Source: CBDEGU01 sp965238045 (lineage in GTDB: Bacteria; Acidobacteriota; Terriglobia; Bryobacterales; UBA6623). Taken from it: a stretch of 64,000 nt of DNA. Location of the stretch: positions 744,001-808,000 of the forward strand of contig CBDEGU010000011.1 in NCBI GenBank assembly GCA_965238045.1, given 5' to 3'. The notes under the pieces were generated by a model that saw nothing but the letters and a program-made list of their open reading frames with translations, was not told the DNA's origin and ran no database searches. The stretch's first letter is position 1. Every line of letters begins with the position of its first letter. The position numbers and the translations under genes were made by a program. Below, piece after piece: positions 33,475-43,152 of the stretch.

Positions 33475-35043
33475 GTGAGCTTGCAATCACTTATTGGCCA
33501 CGTCAGCGACGAAGACGATTTGGCGCTGTCGGGGGTTTGGGTCGAGTTTGAGAGTGCGGGCGTGCCGGTTGGCTGTCGTTCGCGGGCCAGTGGCGCAGTG
33601 TATGCCTCTCTCGATGCCGGCGAGTATACGGTTCATCTTTCCAGGACGGGCTATGGCGCGAAGCGTGTCCGGATTACGGTGCCGGGGGATGGGCCCTATC
33701 GTTTTCGGCTGCTTTCGGATCGTTTGCTGGGCTATGCCTGGCCGAAATGGGTTCGGGCCGGAGAGATGGCTGAGTTCCGGGTCCATAGCCCGGAGGCCTA
33801 CAAACTGGGCCTCTATCGCTACGGATACGAGAAGGAATTTATCCGCAATTTGGGCTGGTTTGACGATCATGGTCCGCGCGCCACCGTGCAGCTGCTGCCC
33901 GACGGCGATTTCTCGGCTTCGGGCGTGGCCTGGAACCGCACCGGTTACGGCAGCCGCTGGCATCAGCAACAGATCACCGCGCCGGAGCGATCGGGCCTCT
34001 ATTATTTTCACGCCAAGACGGCCTCGGGCGAGTTTTTCTCCTTTCCGTGGATTGTCGAGCCCGCCCGTCCGGCGGCCAAGACCGCCGTACTCACCTCGAA
34101 CATTACCTGGAACGCCTACAACAGCTTTGGCGGACGCAGCAACTATGTGAATCAAGACGGCCTGCCGGCTCGTCCGACGCTGCACGCGCGCCAGGATCTG
34201 CGGCGCTTCACCGAGCCGGGTGCCTGGCCCTATGAAACGACATCGGCTCCGCTTTCGTTTGACCGGCCCGAAGTGGATGCCTCGGTTGGGGAAGAGGCGC
34301 AGGTGATGGATCCGATCGAGGGGCGCTTGGACGCAGTGATGGCGCCGGGCGAGTGGCGGCTGCTGGGGTGGCTCGAGCGCGAAGGGTTCGCCTGCGATCT
34401 CTACTCGGAAACAGAGCTGCACTTCGGGAATCTGCCTCTCGAGAGCTATCGCGTCCTGGTGCTGAACACGCATCCGGAATACTGGTCGAAGGAGATGTAT
34501 TTTCGGGTCAAGCGCTGGGTCTTCGACGAGGGAGGCCGGCTGATGTATCTCGGCGGCTGCGGGCTGCTCGCCGAGGTCGAGTTCCCCGATGAGTTTACCG
34601 TTGAGGCGACGATGGTCTGCCGGCAGGAAGGCCGCCGGGACCTGCGCGGGGAATCCGAAGCCGCACTGCTCGGGGTGGCGTACACGCACGCGGGTTACCA
34701 GAGTGGCGCGCCCTACCAAGTGCTTGACGGCGATCACTGGGCGTTCGAGGGGACGGGCCTGCGGAGCGGAGACCTGTTTGGACACCGGAGTTTGCATGAG
34801 CGCTGTCCGGGCGGCGCCTCGGGGCACGAACTCGATAGAATTGCGCCCGAGTCGCCGGCGGGTCTGCGTCATCTGGCCAAGGGAGAGAATGGCGGCGGGG
34901 ACGGGGCCGATCTGGTGTGCTTTGAAACCCCCAGCGGGGGGGCGGTCTTCTCGGCGGGGTCGATGTGCTGGACGCTGTCGATCTTGGTGGATGACGGGGT
35001 CTCGGCTATTACGGCGAATGTTCTGAAACGCTTTCTGCGGTGA
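33475..35043 (+). CDS. N,N-dimethylformamidase beta-subunit-like protein
   Basis: The protein has 522 residues and no signal peptide. The N-terminal ~85 residues look like a transthyretin-type beta-sandwich (VWVEFESAGVPVGCRSRASG, YTVHLSRTGYGAKRVRITVP). The main domain matches the large subunit of N,N-dimethylformamidase: VLTSNITWNAYNSFGGRSNY, a glutamine-amidotransferase-like core (YRVLVLNTHPEYWSKEMYFR, GGRLMYLGGCGLLAEVEF) and VFSAGSMCWTLSILVDD. The family hydrolyses amides in some members; the substrate here is unknown. The start is GTG. It converges with the esterase gene (26 bp between stops). Confidence 0.75.
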   Translation: MSLQSLIGHVSDEDDLALSGVWVEFESAGVPVGCRSRASGAVYASLDAGEYTVHLSRTGYGAKRVRITVPGDGPYRFRLLSDRLLGYAWPKWVRAGEMAEFRVHSPEAYKLGLYRYGYEKEFIRNLGWFDDHGPRATVQLLPDGDFSASGVAWNRTGYGSRWHQQQITAPERSGLYYFHAKTASGEFFSFPWIVEPARPAAKTAVLTSNITWNAYNSFGGRSNYVNQDGLPARPTLHARQDLRRFTEPGAWPYETTSAPLSFDRPEVDASVGEEAQVMDPIEGRLDAVMAPGEWRLLGWLEREGFACDLYSETELHFGNLPLESYRVLVLNTHPEYWSKEMYFRVKRWVFDEGGRLMYLGGCGLLAEVEFPDEFTVEATMVCRQEGRRDLRGESEAALLGVAYTHAGYQSGAPYQVLDGDHWAFEGTGLRSGDLFGHRSLHERCPGGASGHELDRIAPESPAGLRHLAKGENGGGDGADLVCFETPSGGAVFSAGSMCWTLSILVDDGVSAITANVLKRFLR

Positions 35044-35069
35044 GCGCGGCTGCTAAGGCGGGGACTGGA

Positions 35070-37151
35070 TTACGGGGACGTGTCGATCGTATAGCGGTGA
35101 AGATGACGCTTGTGGAGTTGGAAGGCCTGGTAGAGATTTTCCGTCCCGTAGCGCACGTCGGGCGTGTAGTGAAAGCTCCAGGATTCGATGTCGAGCAGCA
35201 AGGGGATTTTCTTGCCGGGCGGGGTCTTCTCCGATAGGCGGAGCAAGCTGGTGCGCTCTTGCGCTCCGGTCCACTCGCGCTGCTTGCCTTCTTGGATGTC
35301 GCCGATTTCGGTGAGCCACTCCGACTGCGCGTAGACCTTGGCGCGGTGCCAGTTGTTCTTGTCAAATGGGTCGAGGCCCTGGGGCAGGCGGACCCAGATG
35401 GTCGCTTCTTCTCCGGGTTCGAGGCGGCCGTTGCCGTTGCCGCGGCCTTCGGTCAGTTTTCGCTCGACGGATTTCCCGCCGCCCTGATTGCCTTGCTGGC
35501 GAAAGATGGGCAGAGTGAGGGTGCGTCCGTCGAGGATTTCCACCGCCGCGGGCGCGGGGATGTTCTCCGGCGCGACCAGGACATCGAGGTTGGCCGTCTC
35601 GGCGTGCCAGCCGTCGTAGCCCATTTTCACTTGCAAGCGCGTGGGCGCGAAATAGCCGTTGCCGGCGGTGAAGCGGGCGCGGATCTTGCTGGAAAGATCG
35701 ATGCGCTCGCCGGGGCCGATCGAGGCGATCTCGAGAGGCGCGGAGAGAATTTCGACCGTCGGGTAGTCGCTCGTCACCGTAACGGTGACCTCCGCCATGG
35801 CTTCGCCGCGCGGATTGTAAATGGCGACGGGCAAGGCAACTTCCTTGTCGGGGGGGAGGCGGGGCTTGTCTTTGGAGGTCGCGGGCAGCAGGACCGGAGG
35901 CTGGGCGCCAGAGCCCGGACCGGCGAAACTTACTTGATGTCCGCCGCCATCGACGGTGAAGGTGAGCCGGCCGGAAGCGGAGGCGGCCAGCGGCCGGCGC
36001 CTGGTCTCGCCGGTCGCGAGGTGATGATCGATCAGCAGGTAGCTCTCACCGGGCCGGTAGAGCGGCGCGGTGGTGATGGTAATTTTTCTGCCAGCCAGCG
36101 GCGGGCCGTCCGGGGCCGAGCGGCGCGTGGTCACGCGCAGGTCTCCCTGGCGAACGTCTTCCAGATATGTGAAACCGGCTTCCCCGCCCCCGGTTTCCAC
36201 CTGGTAGTCCCAGACATCGAACGAGCGGTAGGCGCTGGTGTAATTCCAGACCTCGGGCACGTTGTCGAGCGACGAGGTTTCGAAGGCGCGGCGGTGAAAG
36301 GCGAAGGCCTCGCCGATGGACGTCGCCCAGTGGCGATGATATTCATCCTGGCGAAACTCGAAATCGACCTCCGGCGCATTAGCGTAGGCGGCGCGCGTCT
36401 CTTCGTGATACTGGCTGATGTAGTCGCCGCTGGCGCGGATCAGCCGCACCATCGTGTTGGTGTGGGTGGGCACGTGATCCTTCGGGCGCCAAAGTACGCG
36501 GCGGCCCGCGTCGCCGGTGTGAAACTCGGGTCCGGGATTAAACGACGACGCGCTGCTGATCAGTGCGGGCAGCCGCGCGCTGAGATAGAGGCTCATGAAT
36601 CCGCCCATGCTCAGACCGGAGGTGGCGCGATGACGGCGATCGGTGAGGGTGCGCAGGCTCGAATCGATGTGCGCGACCAGTTCCTGGAAGTAGAGGCCGA
36701 AATCGTATTGGCCACCGCCGTCGCCAAGATCCCAGGGCGATCCGCCGTAGAAACCGGTGTAATGCTCGGCTACATAGCCATCGGCCTCGACGACGATCAC
36801 ATCGTTGTTGGCGACGAAGCTGGCGATCTTCGGGACGGTATCTTCGCCCTGATCGTATTTTTCAAGCGTGTAGCGATCGCTATGGCCGTGAAAGTAGTAG
36901 ATCACCGGGTAGCGCCGGCCGGCGGCGGCGTAGCCGGGCGGCAGGAACAGGCGGTAGTTGCGTTCGCCGCCGAAAACCGTTGAGCGGTGACGGAGGTCGT
37001 GGAAAGGCTTCTTGCCCGCTGCTGCGGGGGCGGGCGATGTTTGGGCTGAGCCCTGTAGCGGCGCCACCTGTAGCGGCAACACCTGCAACCCCGCCACCGG
37101 CAACGGCGGCAAAAGAAGAATCGCGAGAACAAGGGGCTTCACTTCGTGCAC
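35070..37151 (-). CDS. Secreted esterase-D-like alpha/beta hydrolase with extra beta domains
   Basis: The protein has 693 residues with a signal peptide that contains an in-frame 15-bp repeat (LQVLPLQVAPLQ). The hydrolase domain at ~50-290 has YPVIYYFHGHSD (oxyanion region), the nucleophile elbow ATSGLSMGGFMS and a late DEYHRHWATSIGEAFAFH, as in esterase D/feruloyl-esterase types. Two to three beta domains follow, including VTVTVTSDYPTVEI and a GNGNGRLEPGEEATIWVRLP stretch seen in bacterial cell-surface CARDB-like modules. Likely an exported carbohydrate or ester hydrolase. Confidence 0.78.
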   Translation of the reverse strand: MHEVKPLVLAILLLPPLPVAGLQVLPLQVAPLQGSAQTSPAPAAAGKKPFHDLRHRSTVFGGERNYRLFLPPGYAAAGRRYPVIYYFHGHSDRYTLEKYDQGEDTVPKIASFVANNDVIVVEADGYVAEHYTGFYGGSPWDLGDGGGQYDFGLYFQELVAHIDSSLRTLTDRRHRATSGLSMGGFMSLYLSARLPALISSASSFNPGPEFHTGDAGRRVLWRPKDHVPTHTNTMVRLIRASGDYISQYHEETRAAYANAPEVDFEFRQDEYHRHWATSIGEAFAFHRRAFETSSLDNVPEVWNYTSAYRSFDVWDYQVETGGGEAGFTYLEDVRQGDLRVTTRRSAPDGPPLAGRKITITTAPLYRPGESYLLIDHHLATGETRRRPLAASASGRLTFTVDGGGHQVSFAGPGSGAQPPVLLPATSKDKPRLPPDKEVALPVAIYNPRGEAMAEVTVTVTSDYPTVEILSAPLEIASIGPGERIDLSSKIRARFTAGNGYFAPTRLQVKMGYDGWHAETANLDVLVAPENIPAPAAVEILDGRTLTLPIFRQQGNQGGGKSVERKLTEGRGNGNGRLEPGEEATIWVRLPQGLDPFDKNNWHRAKVYAQSEWLTEIGDIQEGKQREWTGAQERTSLLRLSEKTPPGKKIPLLLDIESWSFHYTPDVRYGTENLYQAFQLHKRHLHRYTIDTSP
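37052..37111. repeat. 15-bp tandem repeat in the esterase signal peptide
   Basis: CCTGTAGCGGCGCCA, CCTGTAGCGGCAACA, CCTGCAACCCCGCCA and one diverged unit. In frame; it lengthens the region around the cleavage site of the esterase. Confidence 0.7.
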
Positions 37152-37354
37152 CTGGGCATGAACGGGTTCGTGCCAGTGCCCATTGTATCGCCCGCGACCA
37201 CGCCAACTTCGGCGCCAACATTGTCAAGTGAACCCTCGAAGGCGGTTTTACTCTGAAGATCGTCCGAGGGATGTATCCGAGGGATGCAATGGTGTCGTGC
37301 CTCAACCGGAAATGGAGGACGCGTTCCGCCGGCAACAGCTCGTGTCCCCGGCGC

Positions 37355-37771
37355 CTAGGAACCATTCTTGCGGTGTCTCTCCATTTGCCCGCGGACATTG
37401 TCTAACTTAATCTGCAGCAACGACAACCCGCCAGGCGAAAGGTTGCCCGAGAAAGCGCTGTATATCCCCAGCGACTCAGTAATCATGCACAACTCGTCGA
37501 GCAGGCTCGAAGTGTCGCGCGACTCGCCGGAAAGATCGCCGGAAAGATCGCCGGAAAGATCACCGGAAAGATCACGGAACCGATTCCCGCCTAGAGAGTC
37601 TCTCAAGCGCTGTTCGATGGCTCGCAGTTGGTCACGCAACTCGGCTATGTGCAACAAACCGTAGGTAGCTCCCGCATACTGGTCGGCGGCTACCTGCTGG
37701 ACAATCCTCCGGAGGCGGACCAGCGAGACGGTCAGCGTCTGCTGGAAATTTGCTGATTCTTGCAGGACCAT
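37355..37771 (-). CDS. Small helical protein with a DLSG repeat
   Basis: The protein has 138 residues. The start at 37771 (MVLQESANFQQTLTVSLVRL) follows AGGAG with 7-nt spacing. The N-terminal helical part (RLRRIVQQVAADQYAGATYG, LRDQLRAIEQRLRDSL) looks like a coiled coil. Four tandem copies of DLSG, from a 12-bp DNA repeat at 37525-37572, separate it from a second helical part. No membrane segment and no recognised family. Confidence 0.6.
   Translation of the reverse strand: MVLQESANFQQTLTVSLVRLRRIVQQVAADQYAGATYGLLHIAELRDQLRAIEQRLRDSLGGNRFRDLSGDLSGDLSGDLSGESRDTSSLLDELCMITESLGIYSAFSGNLSPGGLSLLQIKLDNVRGQMERHRKNGS
37525..37572. repeat. Four tandem 12-bp units
   Basis: CGCCGGAAAGAT three times and CACCGGAAAGAT once. 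It encodes the DLSG repeat on the minus strand. Confidence 0.9.
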
Positions 37772-38248
37772 TCTCTCGCTCCTAGAATGCTCGCGGGCTC
37801 TGGGGCGCTTGCCGCGGCCTGACACGGAGAACTTGGACCTCACGCCGCGCATCGGGACGTCCTCGGACGAGCGCGACCTCAAGATCTTCCATTTCCCCGT
37901 GAATCATTTCCCCGTTAATTCCCGGTGAATATAGGTTTCCCCGTGAATATAGGTTTCGCTGACGAGCGGAACCGACGCGCGATTCGCCGCGCGTCTGGCT
38001 TGATCGAGACTCCCGAGGATCGAAGCCAGCTTTCGCCAGGTGCTCTTCCTTCCCGGCAGACTCAGTCCCTCATCCTTCCCCGAACACCACCTCAAGTTGA
38101 TCGACCAGGACCGCCAGACTCTTTAGAGCTATGGGAGTAGTGGAATGGACGAGTTCCCGGATGCTGAGTCGCCCGCGGCCGAACCCTTCGCCGTCGCACT
38201 CCGGGAGTTCCTCGGCAACCGGAGTGAACCCCAGCTTCCACGAGAAAA
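37772..38248. other. Region without a confident gene; two short duplications
   Basis: Holds a 15-bp duplication (CATTTCCCCGTGAAT / CATTTCCCCGTTAAT, 37890-37919) and directly after it an 18-bp duplication (37921-37956, core GTGAATATAGGTTT). A 63-codon minus-strand frame (37904-38095) spans them but shows no family signal. Confidence 0.5.
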
Positions 38249-39196
38249 GTGCCCGGAACCCCGCCGCTCGCGATTCCGGATCAAGCACCCGGATCAAGTA
38301 CTCTATTGAGCGGCGGCACGCGTTCCTGCTACAACAGGGAATTCAGAGGATTCCAAGAGAACGGCGATTCCGGCTGCCCCGCGGCAAACAGCACCCGGGA
38401 GACCGGCAAGGAGAGAACCACGAGCCTTCGCATTTGCGTACTAGGCAGCGGCAGCGGCGGAAACGCTGTCTTCATAGCAACCGAAAAGCGTCGTCTGCTG
38501 GTGGACGCCGGTTTCAGCTTTCGGGAGATCAGCAAACGCCTGCATGCGATCGGTGAAGAGCCCGAGAACCTTGACGGCGTGCTCGTCTCGCATGAGCATT
38601 CTGATCATGTCAAGGGCCTGTACCAAATCGCCAAGCGTCTGCGGTGCCCGATCTATATCACGCGCCGGACCGAACAAACGCTATCCTGGGACGGCATCGA
38701 GCCCAACATTGAGCCCTTCGAGGCGGGAGCGAGGCTCGTGATCGGTGATCTTGCAATCGATTCCTTCACCGTGCCTCATGACGCGGCTGATCCGGTCGCC
38801 TTTTGCTTTCACCATCAAGGAGTGAAAGCCGCGATCGTCACCGATCTGGGCTACATGCCCGACTCGGTGAAACAACACATTAAGGGCTGTGACATGCTCG
38901 TGCTGGAGTCGAATCATGACCTTGAGATGCTCAAGGTCGGCCCTTACCCCTGGTTTGTCAAGCAGAGAGTCATGAGCCGTGTCGGACATTTGTCCAACAA
39001 GGCGGTGTCGGACTTCCTGGTGGAGGATTTCGACCGCGCCTCGCGTCTGATCGTCCTGGCTCACCTCAGCGATAACAACAACCACCCTGAAGTCGCCCGC
39101 ATGTTCGCCGATTCAGCGCTAAGAGAAATTGGCGCCGAGAAGATCCGCCTGGAAATCGCTCCACAGAAGACGCCCACGGAGGTATTTGAGTTTTGA
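38249..39196 (+). CDS. YycJ-type MBL-fold metallohydrolase
   Basis: The conserved protein begins at about 38426 (LRICVLGSGSGGNAVFIA). The metal motif VSHEHSDHVKG (HXHXDH) is intact, with further ligands in TVPHDAADPVAF, VTDLGYMP and VLAHLSDNNNHPE. YycJ/WalJ-like proteins are phosphodiesterase/exonuclease-type MBL enzymes. The start is unresolved. The frame is open back to a GTG at 38249, but AAGGAGAG at 38408-38415 fits only a non-standard ACG at 38420; an in-frame TTG lies at 38306. The stop overlaps the purB TTG start (TTGA), so both are co-translated. Confidence 0.8.
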   Translation: MPGTPPLAIPDQAPGSSTLLSGGTRSCYNREFRGFQENGDSGCPAANSTRETGKERTTSLRICVLGSGSGGNAVFIATEKRRLLVDAGFSFREISKRLHAIGEEPENLDGVLVSHEHSDHVKGLYQIAKRLRCPIYITRRTEQTLSWDGIEPNIEPFEAGARLVIGDLAIDSFTVPHDAADPVAFCFHHQGVKAAIVTDLGYMPDSVKQHIKGCDMLVLESNHDLEMLKVGPYPWFVKQRVMSRVGHLSNKAVSDFLVEDFDRASRLIVLAHLSDNNNHPEVARMFADSALREIGAEKIRLEIAPQKTPTEVFEF

Positions 39197-40500
39197 TTGA
39201 CCGCTACACGAGAGAGAGCATGGGCCGCATCTGGTCCCTCGAGAGCAAGTACCGCCAGTGGCTGGAAGTCGAACTGGCGGCGTCGGAAGTACTGGCCGAA
39301 CTTGGCGAAGTTCCCGGCGACGCCGCCCAGGCGCTGCGGCGCCACGCGGACTTCGAGGTCCGCCGCATCGAGGAAATCGAAAATGAGGTCAAGCACGATG
39401 TCATCGCCTTCACCACGGCCGTAGCCGAGAAGCTCGCCGCGGCCGGCGCGGAAGACGCCTCGCGCTGGCTGCATTTCGGATTAACGTCGAATGACGTCGT
39501 TGACACCGCCCAGGCGCTGCAAATCAAGGAGGCGTCAAGGCTGATTCAGAAGGGCCTCGAAGACTTGCACGAAGTTCTTCGCCGCCGGGCGTGGGAGTTC
39601 AAAGACACCGTCATGGTTGGACGAACCCATGGCGTGCATGCCGAACCAACGACATTCGGGCTCAAGATCGCCAATTGGTACAGCGAGGTGGGGCGGCACC
39701 TGATCCGTTTTCAGCGAGCGTCTGAACAGATGCGCGTGGGCAAGATTTCCGGCGCCGTGGGGACGCTGGCCCATATCAGCCCGCGGGCCGAGGAGCGGAT
39801 CTGTGAGAAACTCGGCCTCAAGGCCTGCGCTATCTCCTCGCAGGTGATTCAGCGAGACCGCCACGGCGAATATGTGTCCGCCCTGGCCCTGATCGCGGCC
39901 ACCCTCGAGAAGATTGCTCTCGAAGTGCGGCACTTACAGCGAACCGAGGTGCGCGAGGCTCAGGAGTACTTCTCCAAATCGCAGAAGGGCAGCTCGGCCA
40001 TGCCCCACAAGAAGAATCCCATCATCAGCGAACAAATCTGCGGTCTGGCGCGGGTGATTCGCGGCAACGCGATGGCGGCCTTCGAGAACATTGCCCTATG
40101 GCACGAACGCGATATCTCGCACTCGTCGGTCGAGCGCGTCATCCTGCCGGATTCGACGATCCTGACCGACTACCTGCTGGCGAAAACGACAGATTTGATC
40201 GACAAGCTGCTCGTCTACCCGGATCGAATGCGCCGGAATCTGGAAACAGGAGGCGGGCTGGTCTATTCCGGCCAGCTATTGCTTGCGCTGGCGGCCAAGG
40301 GCGTGCTGCGTGAAAAGGCGTATCGCTGGGTCCAGCAAAACGCGATGCAAGCCTGGGAAGAAGAGTCCAGTCTTCGCGAACTCGTGGGGCGGGACAAGGA
40401 TATCAGCGCGGTCCTGACGCCAGAGGAAATCGACGCCGCCTTCACGCTGCAACACCAGTTGCGGCACGTGGATCACATATTTAAACGAGTGTTCGGTTGA
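39193..40500 (+). CDS. purB: Adenylosuccinate lyase
   Basis: The protein has 435 residues, the usual length. PurB splits adenylosuccinate to AMP and SAICAR to AICAR, both releasing fumarate. Family marks: LHFGLTSNDVVDTA, MVGRTHGVHAEPTTFGLK, GAVGTLAH, and the fumarase-superfamily signature GSSAMPHKKNPI with the catalytic Ser loop. The start is TTG at 39193, overlapping the upstream stop by 4 bp. It lacks other purine genes nearby. Placement after a YycJ-like gene is typical only of some lineages. Confidence 0.97.
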   Translation: MIDRYTRESMGRIWSLESKYRQWLEVELAASEVLAELGEVPGDAAQALRRHADFEVRRIEEIENEVKHDVIAFTTAVAEKLAAAGAEDASRWLHFGLTSNDVVDTAQALQIKEASRLIQKGLEDLHEVLRRRAWEFKDTVMVGRTHGVHAEPTTFGLKIANWYSEVGRHLIRFQRASEQMRVGKISGAVGTLAHISPRAEERICEKLGLKACAISSQVIQRDRHGEYVSALALIAATLEKIALEVRHLQRTEVREAQEYFSKSQKGSSAMPHKKNPIISEQICGLARVIRGNAMAAFENIALWHERDISHSSVERVILPDSTILTDYLLAKTTDLIDKLLVYPDRMRRNLETGGGLVYSGQLLLALAAKGVLREKAYRWVQQNAMQAWEEESSLRELVGRDKDISAVLTPEEIDAAFTLQHQLRHVDHIFKRVFG

Positions 40501-40530
40501 TCCGCGGCTGCTCGCCGGCCGTCACGGCTG

Positions 40531-41838
40531 CTAAGGTTTCACCAGCGACCCATCCATGCCTCGCACGGTCGTCCAATCGGCGTTGTGATAATTGTCCCGC
40601 AACGGGTACTTCGCCGCGATCTCTTCGTTGATATCGAGTCCAAGGCCTGGCTTGTCGCTTCCGTAGAGATACCCGCCGCGAAGACGCGCCGCTCCGGGCA
40701 TCATCTCGTGGACAACTTCCGGGAATGCGTTTTCCTCTTGTATCCCGAAACTCGGCGACGAAATATCGACGTGGTAGGCCGCGAGCTGATTGATGGGATC
40801 GTTCTCCCCGCCTTCTTGGAAGGCCGTGCGCACTCCGAAATGCTCGCACAGAACGGCGATCTTCTTCGCCTGCGTGATGCCGCCGATCTGCGAAACGCGG
40901 CAGCGGATGAAGTCGATCACCCGCTCGGCGATCAGCGGACGCCATTCGTGCGGATGAGTAAACAGTTCGCCCATCGCCTGCGGCGTCGTGGTCAGGCGGC
41001 GAATCTGCTTGAAGTAGTCGATCTGCTCGGGCGGCAGAACGTCTTCCAAGAAAAACATCCGCACCGGCTCTAATCGCTTGGAGAGATCTAGCGCCATCGC
41101 GGGCGTGAGGTGTTCATGCACGTCGTGCAGGAGCTTCACCTTCCAGCCCAGCTTGTCGCGCACATGCTCGAAGAGCTTCGGGATCGTATCCACATACAGT
41201 TCCTCGTCAAACGCCTTACCGTTGAAACCGGTTTCGGGCCGGCTTCCTTCGCCGGGCGCAATGAACCCGCCTCCGCCATAGCCTCCCATCTGAACGCGGA
41301 CATGACGGAATCCTTTTTCCATCCAGGACTGCGCGCTTTCCACGCAGCCGTCAAAGCTAGGGCCGCTGGCATGCGCATAAAGAGGGACTGCGTCCCTTAC
41401 TTTGCCTCCCAGCAACTGGTAGACAGGCATGTTGGCTCGCTTGCCCTTGATGTCCCAGAGCGCCATGTCGAGCGCCGCCTGCGTGACGTTGTTGACAGTT
41501 CCATTGCGCCAGTACGAGCGGACATGGGTCTGCTGCCAGAGGTCCTCAATGCGGTCGGGGTCTTGGCCGACCCAGAACGGCGCCAGATGTTTCTCGATCG
41601 CGGCTTTCACGGCCCAGCTCAGATACGCATTCGCCGCCGAGCCAATTCCATAGAGCCCCGGTTCGCTCGTCAGTACCTTGATGAAGATCCACGAATACCC
41701 CCCGCCAGGGCTCGTGGCGATCACCTTGACGCCGGTAATCTTAAGCGGCGGCAAGCCGCGAGTGGCTTGCCCGTAGAGTTCCGAAGCCCACCAGGGGGCG
41801 GTAACCAGGCCTTTCAGCAGATCTCTTCGATACATCAT
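40531..41838 (-). CDS. Enolase-superfamily (mandelate racemase/MLE) sugar-acid dehydratase-like protein
   Basis: The protein has 435 residues. A short Arg-rich N-terminus (YRRDLLKGLVTAPWWASELYG) may be a Tat signal. The fold marks are present: N-terminal capping domain (DPDRIEDLWQQTHVRSYWRNG), ALWDIKGKRANMPVYQLLGG, and metal ligands in LLHDVHEHLTPAMAL, FFLEDVLPPE and MGELFTH. The D-H pattern resembles RspA/mannonate dehydratase-type members that dehydrate C6 acid sugars, but the exact substrate cannot be read. It is followed on the same strand by an aldo/keto reductase. Confidence 0.82.
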   Translation of the reverse strand: MMYRRDLLKGLVTAPWWASELYGQATRGLPPLKITGVKVIATSPGGGYSWIFIKVLTSEPGLYGIGSAANAYLSWAVKAAIEKHLAPFWVGQDPDRIEDLWQQTHVRSYWRNGTVNNVTQAALDMALWDIKGKRANMPVYQLLGGKVRDAVPLYAHASGPSFDGCVESAQSWMEKGFRHVRVQMGGYGGGGFIAPGEGSRPETGFNGKAFDEELYVDTIPKLFEHVRDKLGWKVKLLHDVHEHLTPAMALDLSKRLEPVRMFFLEDVLPPEQIDYFKQIRRLTTTPQAMGELFTHPHEWRPLIAERVIDFIRCRVSQIGGITQAKKIAVLCEHFGVRTAFQEGGENDPINQLAAYHVDISSPSFGIQEENAFPEVVHEMMPGAARLRGGYLYGSDKPGLGLDINEEIAAKYPLRDNYHNADWTTVRGMDGSLVKP

Positions 41839-41862
41839 GAGGAAACACTCCGGCGCGGCGGC

Positions 41863-42921
41863 TTACGCATTGATCGAGGCATCGCTCTTCATATAAGCAT
41901 CGCTCACCGCGTTCAGCCTGCCCAGCAGCGGCGGGGGAAGCGTCAGCTTCGAGCCCGCCACATTGTCTTCGACATGCTCGGGTTTTTCCGCGCCCGCCAG
42001 CGAACAAGTCACCTCGGGACGGGTCAGCACCCAGGCAATCGCCACCTGCGCCCGGCTCACCGCCAGTTCGCCCGCCACATCGTCCATCACCGCCAGCACC
42101 TTCGCCAGAGGACTTCCCTCCTCCGCCGTTCGCCCAGGAGCAATCTTTCCCGCCGCCAGCGGACTAAACGCCATCAGCCCCAGCCGGTATTGGCGGATCA
42201 GCGGAAACATCTCCTGCTCCAGCTTGGGCACAGTCTGTTCGGGGGCGCGCCGGCCGACGATGTTGAAATAGTGCTGTATTCCGGCCAGCGGCGCACGCCC
42301 GTTCTGGCTGCTGTAATCGGCGGCTTTCCGCACCTCCGCGCCAGTGTGGTTCGACAATCCCCAATGGCGGATCTTGCCCGCCTTCACTAGTGCGTCCATC
42401 GTGTCGGCAATCTCTTCCAGCGGCGTCACCGGATCACGGTTGTGCAGCAGGTATAGGTCCACGTAGTCCAGCCCAAGCCGTTTCAGACTCGCCTCACACT
42501 CGCGCACCGCGAACTCCCGCGTGAACGGAACGCTCCGCGACTTTCCATCTTCACCAGGCTTCGTGCCTGGATGGACCTTCGTGCAGATAACCAGCTTGTC
42601 GCGCGCCTGTCCCTGAATCGCCCGGCCCAAAGCACGTTCCGCTCCGCCCCAGCCGTAGGCATTCGATGAGTCAAAAAAATTGACGCCCAAGTCAAGGCAG
42701 CGAGCGAGAATACGCTGCCCAAGCGGATTATCAGGCGAGCGCTCCGTTTGCCGAAACGCCGTTCCCTGGCAGAGACGCGAAACGAACAGATCGGTATCGC
42801 CAAAACGAACCCGGTCCGCCGCGGGCTCGCCAACCTGGCCGCAGCCCCCGCCGCCAAGCAGTTCGGCGCCAACCGCCAGCCCGCCAGCCATGGACAGAAA
42901 TTCCCGCCGAGTTTTTCTCAA
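41863..42921 (-). CDS. Aldo/keto reductase, Tat-exported
   Basis: The protein has 352 residues. A Tat signal KTRREFLSMAGGLAVGAELL is followed by GGGGCG, which may be lipidated. The AKR core is complete: GVNFFDSSNAYGWGGAERALG (Asp, Tyr), LVICTKVHPG (Lys), LDYVDLYLLHNRDP (His), and the NADPH-binding C-terminus with VAIAWVLTRPEVTCSLAGA. The TTG at 42921 has GAGGA 6 nt upstream and is preferred over the GTG at 42951. It lies upstream of the dehydratase-like gene, 24 bp apart. Confidence 0.85.
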   Translation of the reverse strand: MRKTRREFLSMAGGLAVGAELLGGGGCGQVGEPAADRVRFGDTDLFVSRLCQGTAFRQTERSPDNPLGQRILARCLDLGVNFFDSSNAYGWGGAERALGRAIQGQARDKLVICTKVHPGTKPGEDGKSRSVPFTREFAVRECEASLKRLGLDYVDLYLLHNRDPVTPLEEIADTMDALVKAGKIRHWGLSNHTGAEVRKAADYSSQNGRAPLAGIQHYFNIVGRRAPEQTVPKLEQEMFPLIRQYRLGLMAFSPLAAGKIAPGRTAEEGSPLAKVLAVMDDVAGELAVSRAQVAIAWVLTRPEVTCSLAGAEKPEHVEDNVAGSKLTLPPPLLGRLNAVSDAYMKSDASINA

Positions 42922-43152
42922 TGGAATCCTCACTGGCACAATGATACACACGGCGGCTCTGTTCCGCTACCACCGACGCTCCGATTCCAGACCGTTTTCT
43001 CCTCAGCGGATTGCTCGTGACCGGCAACACGAGTGACCGGCTAGCCGACCGTTGTGTTCACCAGGCGAGCACGTGTACCATCGGGTAGCCTCCACCGTGT
43101 ACCATGGAGCGCCAGAAGTCAGCTTGCTGTATTCAAGATTCAGAATTGCATC

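Noticed and set aside
33487..34872. 461-codon minus-strand frame
   Set aside because: It is the antisense shadow of the DmfA2-like gene, a common effect at this GC content; no family signal.
35259..36983. 574-codon plus-strand frame opposite the esterase gene
   Set aside because: Antisense shadow of a clear secreted hydrolase; low-complexity Arg/Gly/Ala composition.
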